Positions 1 to 4,992 of a stretch of DNA of 5,471 bases are shown here, one piece after another (positions within the stretch are counted from its first letter, which is position 1; the number at the start of each line of letters is the position of its first letter). The translations under genes and the position numbers were made by a program. Source of the stretch: Alphaproteobacteria bacterium (GTDB taxonomy: Bacteria; Pseudomonadota; Alphaproteobacteria; G02398745; G023898745); the NCBI GenBank assembly GCA_027366195.1, contig DAHXKW010000157.1, positions 1 through 5,471 on the forward strand, in the 5' to 3' direction. The notes under the pieces were generated by a model. That model ran no database searches and was not told the DNA's origin. It was given only the letters and a program-made list of their open reading frames with translations.

Positions 1-68
1 AATAACATCCTAACTGTATACGATCTTAAGAAAGATAAGGTTCTTTTTGAAAAAACCCTTAACAATTT
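1..68. repeat. Left arm of a 68-bp perfect inverted repeat, probable chimeric contig end
   Basis: Bases 1-68 are the exact reverse complement of 641-708. Base 69 (C) no longer pairs with base 640 (T). Read on the plus strand, the arm encodes an internal BamB stretch beginning NNILTVYDLKKDKV, the same as residues 148 onward of the minus-strand gene. The arm reaches base 1, so the copy may continue beyond the window. It shows no terminal repeat, transposase or target duplication. Confidence 0.93.
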
Positions 69-1146
69 CTGTTCTTGAAGCCACTATTAATTTACCATCT
101 TGTACGAAAGGTGTAGTGATAATATCTTGAGGTAATTTTGCTTGGTATAAAGCTTTTCCGCTCGTAATTTCGACAGCCGTAAGTGTGTTACCTTTGACAA
201 CAAACAAATATTTATCATACAAACAAGGTGCTAGATAGGTTTGGATACTTGGCCTTTGCCAGGCGAGCCTTCTTTCTTTTAGATCTAAGCAGATTAACCC
301 AGTATCTTTTTTAGCCAGGTATAATTTATTTCCATCCACAATAGGTGTAAATGGCGTATTTAGCGTTAGTTCACTAACACTTGTGCTGGGATAAACCCAA
401 TGTGGTTCTTTTGTTTCCATGTCTAAGATAACCACATCACCTCCAGCGGCGACAAAAATGATATTATTTTCCCATGTTGCCAATCCAGAACTTCTGTCAT
501 TTTGGAAGATATAGGTTTCATGCTTGCTGTGTGTATAGCGCCATAACTCATCACCAGAGGTTGCGTCAAAACAGATGAGGTCATCGGTTTGGGTTTGAAC
601 AAATATTTTTTGATTTTTAATTAAAGGACGTTTCGTAATTAAATTGTTAAGGGTTTTTTCAAAAAGAACCTTATCTTTCTTAAGATCGTATACAGTTAGG
701 ATGTTATTTAAAACAAGGGCTAAAACACCGTCTTTTACACTGAGCAAAGCTGGTTTGTCTATTGTAAAGGGTAGAGGTTTAAGGTCTTGTTTTTTCTGTA
801 AATCGTAATGCTGTAAATGCTCATTCTTGGTGTAATACAGGATATGGTCAATGACTAAAATGTTGACGAGATTGTCGTGCACTAAGATGATCGGACTGAT
901 TGTGTTTTTTGAATTCTTTATATAGTTAGTGTGGGGTAAAATTTCTCCTTGATAGGTGTCGATAGTTACAGGTTGGATGGGTGCGATTGAGATGGTTGTA
1001 TTAATAACTTTTAATGTGTCTCCACTTTCTGTATAAACAACTGTGCGGTCGCCATTATCAGGAAGAATGATCAATTTTTTTTGCCCACAACTAACACATG
1101 AAAAAAACAGAGCTGATAATAACAGAGAGGAAAAACGATATTTCAT
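10..1146 (-). CDS. bamB: BamB-like PQQ beta-propeller outer-membrane assembly lipoprotein, 3' end corrupted
   Basis: BamB is the lipoprotein beta-propeller of the BAM complex, which inserts beta-barrel proteins into the outer membrane; it acts on the periplasmic face. Residues 1-20 form a lipoprotein-type signal peptide: basic MKYR, a hydrophobic run, then Cys at 17 and 20 (C20 in VSC is the more likely lipidated residue). The rest is a run of propeller blades with PQQ-like D-x-x-[ST]-G-x-x-x-W strands, e.g. CFDATSGDELWRY (192-204), ILDMETKEPHW (240-250), CLDLKERRLAWQ (286-297) and AVEITSGKALYQ (324-335). The ATG start fits the signal peptide, although no clear Shine-Dalgarno sequence is seen. 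Only about residues 1-360 are believable: the last 18 residues come from bases 1-66, an inverted copy of an internal part of the same gene, so the TAG at 10-12 is not the native stop. E. coli BamB is about 390 residues, so only the last blade or so is lost. The BamB name rests on architecture; another PQQ-repeat lipoprotein is possible. Confidence 0.8.
   Translation of the reverse strand: MKYRFSSLLLSALFFSCVSCGQKKLIILPDNGDRTVVYTESGDTLKVINTTISIAPIQPVTIDTYQGEILPHTNYIKNSKNTISPIILVHDNLVNILVIDHILYYTKNEHLQHYDLQKKQDLKPLPFTIDKPALLSVKDGVLALVLNNILTVYDLKKDKVLFEKTLNNLITKRPLIKNQKIFVQTQTDDLICFDATSGDELWRYTHSKHETYIFQNDRSSGLATWENNIIFVAAGGDVVILDMETKEPHWVYPSTSVSELTLNTPFTPIVDGNKLYLAKKDTGLICLDLKERRLAWQRPSIQTYLAPCLYDKYLFVVKGNTLTAVEITSGKALYQAKLPQDIITTPFVQDGKLIVASRTEIVKGFFKKNLIFLKIVYS
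641..708. repeat. Right arm of the 68-bp inverted repeat, native copy inside bamB
   Basis: This is the partner of bases 1-68. It lies inside the uninterrupted bamB reading frame and encodes a normal propeller strand (YDLKKDKVLFEKTL), so this arm is the original and the copy at the window's left end is secondary. The arms are separated by 572 bases. Confidence 0.93.
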
Positions 1147-1165
1147 AGTATTTATTGGTACAATG

Positions 1166-1175
1166 GTGATATCAC
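1166..1175. promoter_or_regulatory. Perfect 10-bp palindrome in the bamB/hscB divergent gap
   Basis: GTGATATCAC is a perfect dyad near the centre of the 51-bp gap between the divergent bamB and hscB starts. Its position would suit an operator or a shared promoter element. It is short enough to occur by chance, and I cannot match it to a known regulator. No convincing -35/-10 pair is visible for either gene; the best plus-strand candidate, TTGGTA at 1155-1160 with CATACG at 1178-1183, is weak. Confidence 0.2.
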
Positions 1176-1197
1176 AGCATACGCTATATCAGTGCAG

Positions 1198-1614
1198 ATG
1201 AAAAATCCATTCATTGTTTTTGGTATAGACCCAACGTTTCAAATTGACCTGAACGTACTGACTGTTTTATATAGGCGGCTAGTGACAGAACATCACCCTG
1301 ACCGAGGGGGGGACTCTAATACGATGGAAGATATTAATAATGCTTATCGAAGGCTTAAGGATCCTCTTAAGCGTGCAGAGATTTTATTAGAAAACAGAGG
1401 GGTTGCCATTAATCATGAAGAGACATGTCAGGATCCTGATTTGCTTTCAGAAGTATTCGAATTGCGTTTGAATCCCGACCCATCGGAAATTAAGCGAAAA
1501 AAAGAAATAGCTACGCAATCTTTTGAGGAGGCTTTTATGATGCAAGATGTCGAAGGTATGTTGCGTTTTTATTGGAAACTTATGTATTTGCAAAAAATAA
1601 ATCCGATTTCTTAA
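1198..1614 (+). CDS. hscB: HscB-type J-domain co-chaperone for Fe-S cluster assembly
   Basis: HscB delivers the scaffold IscU to the Hsp70 HscA and stimulates its ATPase, so that the Fe-S cluster is released to acceptor proteins in the cytoplasm. The J-domain covers about residues 4-68, with the HPD motif at 33-35 and helix IV read as INNAYRRLKDPLKRAEILLENRG in two blocks (46-58, 59-68), a pattern typical of HscB rather than general DnaJ. The C-terminal three-helix IscU-binding domain follows, with DPDLLSEVFELR at 79-90 and a final helix FYWKLMYLQKI. At 138 residues it is shorter than E. coli HscB (171). ATG at 1198 places FIVFGI at the usual distance from the N-terminus. An in-frame GTG at 1192 would add two residues; neither start has a clear Shine-Dalgarno sequence. 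The usual isc partners (iscU, hscA, fdx) are not adjacent. It is divergent from bamB. Confidence 0.88.
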   Translation: MKNPFIVFGIDPTFQIDLNVLTVLYRRLVTEHHPDRGGDSNTMEDINNAYRRLKDPLKRAEILLENRGVAINHEETCQDPDLLSEVFELRLNPDPSEIKRKKEIATQSFEEAFMMQDVEGMLRFYWKLMYLQKINPIS

Positions 1615-1663
1615 ATTATTATTAACTTTTGATCACTACTTATATTTTAGAATTAATATAACC

Positions 1664-1670
1664 AGGGAGA
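1664..1670 (+). promoter_or_regulatory. Ribosome binding site of the His/Cys-rich gene
   Basis: AGGGAGA lies 5 bases before ATG 1676 and 8 bases before the second ATG at 1679, so either methionine could initiate. It is the clearest Shine-Dalgarno sequence in the window; the other genes have weak or none. The AT-rich 61-bp leader (1615-1675) contains TTGATC at 1629-1634 and TAATAT at 1654-1659, a poorly spaced (19 bp) promoter candidate that I do not call. Confidence 0.7.
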
Positions 1671-1675
1671 TTATT

Positions 1676-1993
1676 ATGATGGATAACAAATGTGGTCATA
1701 GCCATCATTGTTGTGGTGGTCATGATTATGAAAATTATTGCGGCGGCCATGAAGATAAATATTTTGGTGAACATTATGGACACCATCATTGTGAGCATCA
1801 TCACTGTGAGGATTTATTTTTTAAATTTTTAATGCATAAGAAGAAGAAGCATTTGTGGCATAAAATTGCTTTTATGAAGGCTTTGGTGCACGCCCTAGAA
1901 GAGCCTGATTCAGATAAAAGGCGTTATGCTATTATTTCTATTCTGAGAAAGAAGATTGATGGTTGTGAGTGCCGGCTTGGTAAATTTGAGTAA
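1676..1993 (+). CDS. Small His/Cys-rich putative metal-binding protein, function unknown
   Basis: I do not recognise the family. The 105-residue protein has two parts. Residues 1-46 are extremely rich in metal ligands (12 His, 6 Cys), with two CGGH[DE] units at 13-17 and 22-26 and a tandem HHHCE-HHHCE at 36-45. Residues 47-105 look like a compact, basic, helical domain (FFKFLMHKKKKHLWHKIAF, then HALEEPDSDKRRYAIISILR) ending with a CEC pair (97, 99). There is no signal peptide or membrane segment, so it is probably cytoplasmic. By composition it could store, buffer or deliver Zn, Ni, Cu or Fe, but this is an inference from ligand content only. The strong ribosome binding site and a continuous frame support a real gene. 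It sits 61 bp after hscB on the same strand, and its last 56 bp overlap the 3' end of tilS on the other strand. Confidence 0.72.
   Translation: MMDNKCGHSHHCCGGHDYENYCGGHEDKYFGEHYGHHHCEHHHCEDLFFKFLMHKKKKHLWHKIAFMKALVHALEEPDSDKRRYAIISILRKKIDGCECRLGKFE
1781..1810 (+). repeat. 15-bp tandem repeat encoding HHHCE twice
   Basis: CACCATCATTGTGAG (1781-1795) is followed directly by CATCATCACTGTGAG (1796-1810). The two copies differ at two third-codon positions only, both silent His changes. This suggests an in-frame local duplication kept under selection for the protein sequence, expanding the metal-ligand cluster. Confidence 0.8.
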
Positions 1994-2897
1994 AACGTAA
2001 TTTTTGTTTTCCGTTCTCATCTTCAAAATAAGTAAATTTTTTATGATTCAATGTAACGATCTTTTTCTCAATTAAGTTAGTACGAAAATTTGATATGGCA
2101 CTATCAGCTATATTATCTTCTAAAATATAATTTTTAAAAATTTGGATAAATAGGTAAGGCGAAAGATCGAGCAGAGGCTCTAAATCAATGTCCTGTCCAT
2201 GAATATGTTTTTGTGCAAAATTAAAGGCTAAATCGTTAATTAAATCATCAGCTTCTTGCAATTTTTGATAGGTCCTTAGAAATCCCGTCATTATATCCAT
2301 ATGTGCAAGCCATTGACGCATACGAACGCGCTCAAATTGCTGATTGTTGTTGGAGGGGTCAGATACGTATGGCTGATCTTGTAAAGCAGTTTGTAATTCT
2401 TTTTGTGTAAGATTCAGAAACGGGCGAACTATATCTATACCATAGAGTGTCCTGATGGGTTTTAAAGCACACAATCCTTTCAAAGAAGAGCCCTTCGTAA
2501 GGCGCATCAAAAAAGTTTCAAGCAAATCATTTGCATGATGTGCTGTTAATAAGTAATTATAATGATTTTTTTTACACCAATCTGATAATAATTGATAGCG
2601 AGCCAGGCGTGCTTTTTCTTGCAAACGGGTTTTAAGAGGGGGGTGGTCCCAGGTCAAAATAGTATTTGCAAGGCCAATTCCTGTACACAGCTTGCTGACA
2701 TATCTAGCTTCTTGAGTCGAGTCTTCTCGTAATTGATGATCCACAATTAATCCATGAATTGTTGAATTGTGATTTTTTTGGTACTGAAGTGCCAACTTTG
2801 CCATGGCCATGCTATCTGGTCCGCCAGATATAGCAAGGGCAAAGCGATTGATATGATTTGTATTTAAAATATGATCAAGATGCTGATAGGGAATCAA
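1938..2897 (-). CDS. tilS: tRNA(Ile)-lysidine synthetase
   Basis: TilS ligates lysine to C34 of the CAU-anticodon tRNA-Ile, using ATP, so that the tRNA reads AUA and is charged with isoleucine instead of methionine; it is normally essential. The N-terminal PP-loop ATPase is clear: SGGPDS at 24-29, VDHQLREDS around 52-60, ARLARYQLL, then LTAHHANDLLET, which corresponds to the usual AHHxxDxxET signature. Further on are VRPFLNLTQKEL and DPSNNNQQFERVRMRQWL, matching the conserved RP(L/F) and DPSN-x-R-x-R segments. At 319 residues it resembles short TilS forms such as the 317-residue Aquifex enzyme, without the long C-terminal extension of E. coli. The start is TTG at 2897: the first ATG is at M30, inside the PP-loop, and an in-frame stop lies six codons upstream. 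No Shine-Dalgarno sequence is evident. It is divergent from atpH, and its 3' end overlaps the His/Cys-rich gene. Confidence 0.93.
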   Translation of the reverse strand: MIPYQHLDHILNTNHINRFALAISGGPDSMAMAKLALQYQKNHNSTIHGLIVDHQLREDSTQEARYVSKLCTGIGLANTILTWDHPPLKTRLQEKARLARYQLLSDWCKKNHYNYLLTAHHANDLLETFLMRLTKGSSLKGLCALKPIRTLYGIDIVRPFLNLTQKELQTALQDQPYVSDPSNNNQQFERVRMRQWLAHMDIMTGFLRTYQKLQEADDLINDLAFNFAQKHIHGQDIDLEPLLDLSPYLFIQIFKNYILEDNIADSAISNFRTNLIEKKIVTLNHKKFTYFEDENGKQKLRFTQIYQAGTHNHQSSFSE

Positions 2898-2899
2898 GA

Positions 2900-2929
2900 T
2901 TGTACAGATGTCATATTACTTCTTATAAT
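2900..2929 (+). promoter_or_regulatory. Candidate sigma70-type promoter for atpH-atpA
   Basis: A consensus -10 box TATAAT lies at 2924-2929, with TTGTAC at 2900-2905 as a partial -35 (TTG conserved) and an 18-bp spacer. Transcription would begin near 2936, giving a leader of roughly 24 nt before the GTG start of atpH. It is in the 62-bp gap between divergent tilS and atpH, which is where an atpH promoter must be if the operon begins here. Confidence 0.45.
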
Positions 2930-2959
2930 TGAATCATAACTCCAATCATTTGGGCAAAG

Positions 2960-3502
2960 GTGAGGATTGAAGCCATTACCAGGCCAAAGACAGGTTGGAG
3001 TGATCGTTATGTTAAAGCGCATATGGATTTATTATCATCAAAAGAAGCAGAAGAATGGGTGGCCGTGATTGATGAGTTCGGAAAATTATTGTTGTCGTAT
3101 ATAAAGACCAATGTTTTTCAAAATGAATCTGTGAAACGACAGCAAAAATTATTGGAAGAGTTTTGTGATATTTGGCAGTTATCTTATAGTATCGGTTTAC
3201 TGGCCATATTGCATCAGTACCAACACCTGCAAGATATCATGGTTTTTGTAGATACCTGGAAAGAGTTTTACTATAAATCAAAAGGGCTATTTTGCATGTA
3301 TATTCAAGCTCCAGTTTTACTATCAAACATCGAAATAGATAATGTTTTACAACTTTTTGGTTTATCGAGGCAGCTGTGTATAATAACCCAACATGTTAAT
3401 TCGAGTTTGATAAATGGATTGGTTGTTGAATGTAGTGGAAGACGTTTTGATACAACGATACTTACTCAATTGAAATCAGTGCAGAGGATATTATCAGCAT
3501 GA
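2960..3502 (+). CDS. atpH: F1Fo ATP synthase subunit delta (OSCP)
   Basis: The delta subunit sits on top of the F1 head and joins it to the peripheral stalk as part of the stator. At 180 residues the length is normal for the family. The N-terminal helical domain starts with SDRYVKAHMDLL (14-25), corresponding to the usual RYAxAL motif. The C-terminal signature is at 147-178: NSSLINGLVVECSGRRFD and then TTILTQLKSVQRIL, like the family's GLVVxxGxxxxDxS pattern. The rest is divergent, as usual for this fast-evolving subunit. The start is GTG at 2960; the frame is open only back to 2933 with no ATG or GTG. AAGGTGAGG at 2957-2965 looks like a Shine-Dalgarno sequence and could instead serve the rare in-frame ATT at 2975. 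The gene overlaps atpA by 4 bp (ATGA), which supports both identification and translational coupling. Confidence 0.88.
   Translation: MRIEAITRPKTGWSDRYVKAHMDLLSSKEAEEWVAVIDEFGKLLLSYIKTNVFQNESVKRQQKLLEEFCDIWQLSYSIGLLAILHQYQHLQDIMVFVDTWKEFYYKSKGLFCMYIQAPVLLSNIEIDNVLQLFGLSRQLCIITQHVNSSLINGLVVECSGRRFDTTILTQLKSVQRILSA
3483..3488 (+). promoter_or_regulatory. Weak ribosome binding site for atpA inside the end of atpH
   Basis: AGAGGA lies 10 bases before the ATG at 3499, within the last codons of atpH. With the ATGA stop/start overlap it would let ribosomes finishing atpH reinitiate on atpA. Confidence 0.45.
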
Positions 3503-4992
3503 CTTTAAAGCCTTCTGAAATTTCGACCTTACTTTCCAAACGTATTCAAGAAATGTCTTTACAACAAGCTGTTGTTCAGGAAGTTGGAACAGTTTTATCC
3601 GTTCAAGATGGTTTAGCTAATTGTTCAGGGTTGGATGGGGCTTTTTTTGAAGAATGTGTTGAAATTCATACTTCCTCAGAAGAAATTATTTTAGGGATTA
3701 TTACCAATTTAGAAGATGATCATGTCTGTGTTTCATTGTTGGGTGATGATCGACTTGTTTCAGAAGGTGATCGAGTTATACGGCTTAAGCGTACATTAAT
3801 CGTGCCTGTGGGGATGGCCCTTCTTGGGCGGGTTGTTGATGCCCTTGGGGAACCAATTGACGAGAAAGGGCCTATCAAGGCTGAGACTCATTTGCCTGTA
3901 GAGCGACCAGCGCCATCTATTATGGACCGGCAGACCGTTCATGAGCCTGTCAAAACTGGTGTAACCATTATAGACTCTATGATTCCAATAGGTCGTGGAC
4001 AGCGAGAACTGATAATTGGAGATAGGCAAACAGGGAAATCTTCTTTGGCTATTGATGCGATACTGAATCAAAAAGAATACAATCAGAAAGCTACTTCTGA
4101 TAGAGATAAGCTTTTTTGTATCTACGTAGCTATTGGTCAAAAACGCTCAACTTTAGCTCGGACAGTGCAGCTTTTGAAAGATAGAGGGGCACTTGATTAT
4201 ACAATCGTTGTTTCTGCAACGGCTTCCGATCTGAATGCGCTTCAGTATTATGCACCCTATGTTGGCACAACTATGGGTGAATATTTCCGTGATAGTGGCA
4301 TGCATGTATTGATCGTATATGACGACCTGTCAAAACATGCGGTTTCGTATAGGCAGATGTCTTTGCTGATGCGAAGACCTCCTGGACGAGAAGCTTATCC
4401 AGGAGATGTTTTTTACATTCACTCACGTCTTTTAGAGCGTGCGGCAAAAATGTCAGATGAGCGAGGGGGAGGGTCTTTAACGGCATTGCCGATTATTGAA
4501 ACGCAAGCGGGTGATTTGGCGGCTTATATTCCTACAAATGTTATCTCAATTACAGATGGACAAATTTTTTTGGCAACGGATTTGTTCTACAAAGGTATGC
4601 GCCCAGCGATTAATATTGGCATTTCTGTAAGCCGTATTGGTTCCGCAGCGCAAACACCTGAGATGAAAAAAGTGTCTGGAAAACTTAAATTGGATTTGGC
4701 TCAATACCGTGAAATGCAAAATTTTTCTCAGTTTGCTACAGATATCGATGAAGCCACACGTCAGTTTCTAGACCGGGGAGATCGCATTATGATGTTACTT
4801 CGGCAAAGAAATTATCATCCTCTCCGTTATGAGACGCAAATCTGGTTATTGTACTTGGTAGATCAGGGTTTTTTAGATCAGATACCTTTGTATCAAATTC
4901 AGGATGTTAAAGAAAAATTGGTTGAATATATTGATTCGAGTGCTGTTAATGAAAAAACAGATTGGAAGAAGCTTATTAACTCTTTTCTTTAA
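3499..4992 (+). CDS. atpA: F1Fo ATP synthase subunit alpha
   Basis: Alpha alternates with beta in the F1 hexamer, binds non-catalytic nucleotide and gives the arginine finger to the catalytic site. The protein has 497 residues (E. coli 513). Domains in order: N-terminal beta-barrel (about 25-95), nucleotide-binding core (95-380) and C-terminal helical domain. Key motifs are Walker A GDRQTGKS at 174-181, VAIGQKRST at 210-218, Walker B LIVYDD at 271-276, RRPPGREAYPGDVFY at 292-306 and ISVSRIGSAAQ at 375-385 with the arginine finger R379. The core matches alphaproteobacterial alpha closely. The barrel is divergent: the usual AGEMVEF segment reads FFEECVEI (49-56). The C-terminus ends at KKLINSFL, slightly early but at the expected last helix. 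ATG overlaps the atpH stop. The next gene is convergent, not atpG, and overlaps the last 17 bp. Confidence 0.97.
   Translation: MTLKPSEISTLLSKRIQEMSLQQAVVQEVGTVLSVQDGLANCSGLDGAFFEECVEIHTSSEEIILGIITNLEDDHVCVSLLGDDRLVSEGDRVIRLKRTLIVPVGMALLGRVVDALGEPIDEKGPIKAETHLPVERPAPSIMDRQTVHEPVKTGVTIIDSMIPIGRGQRELIIGDRQTGKSSLAIDAILNQKEYNQKATSDRDKLFCIYVAIGQKRSTLARTVQLLKDRGALDYTIVVSATASDLNALQYYAPYVGTTMGEYFRDSGMHVLIVYDDLSKHAVSYRQMSLLMRRPPGREAYPGDVFYIHSRLLERAAKMSDERGGGSLTALPIIETQAGDLAAYIPTNVISITDGQIFLATDLFYKGMRPAINIGISVSRIGSAAQTPEMKKVSGKLKLDLAQYREMQNFSQFATDIDEATRQFLDRGDRIMMLLRQRNYHPLRYETQIWLLYLVDQGFLDQIPLYQIQDVKEKLVEYIDSSAVNEKTDWKKLINSFL

Noticed and set aside
1..708. The inverted repeats could be terminal repeats of an insertion sequence or transposon.
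   Set aside because: The DNA between them is only part of bamB, with no transposase, and the arms themselves are bamB coding sequence.
1192..1197. GTG start two codons upstream of the chosen hscB start.
   Set aside because: It has no better ribosome binding site than ATG 1198 and adds only two residues; it cannot be excluded.
1615..1675. A terminator or riboswitch between hscB and the His/Cys-rich gene.
   Set aside because: The 61 bp are AT-rich with no stable stem-loop followed by a T-run, and the stretch is too short for a known metal-sensing riboswitch.
3796..4140. Minus-strand open frame of 114 codons.
   Set aside because: It lies entirely inside atpA, whose frame encodes the Walker A region; the antisense product has no recognisable features.
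4271..4486. Minus-strand open frame of 71 codons.
   Set aside because: It is a shadow of the conserved Walker B and RRPPGREAYPGD region of atpA.
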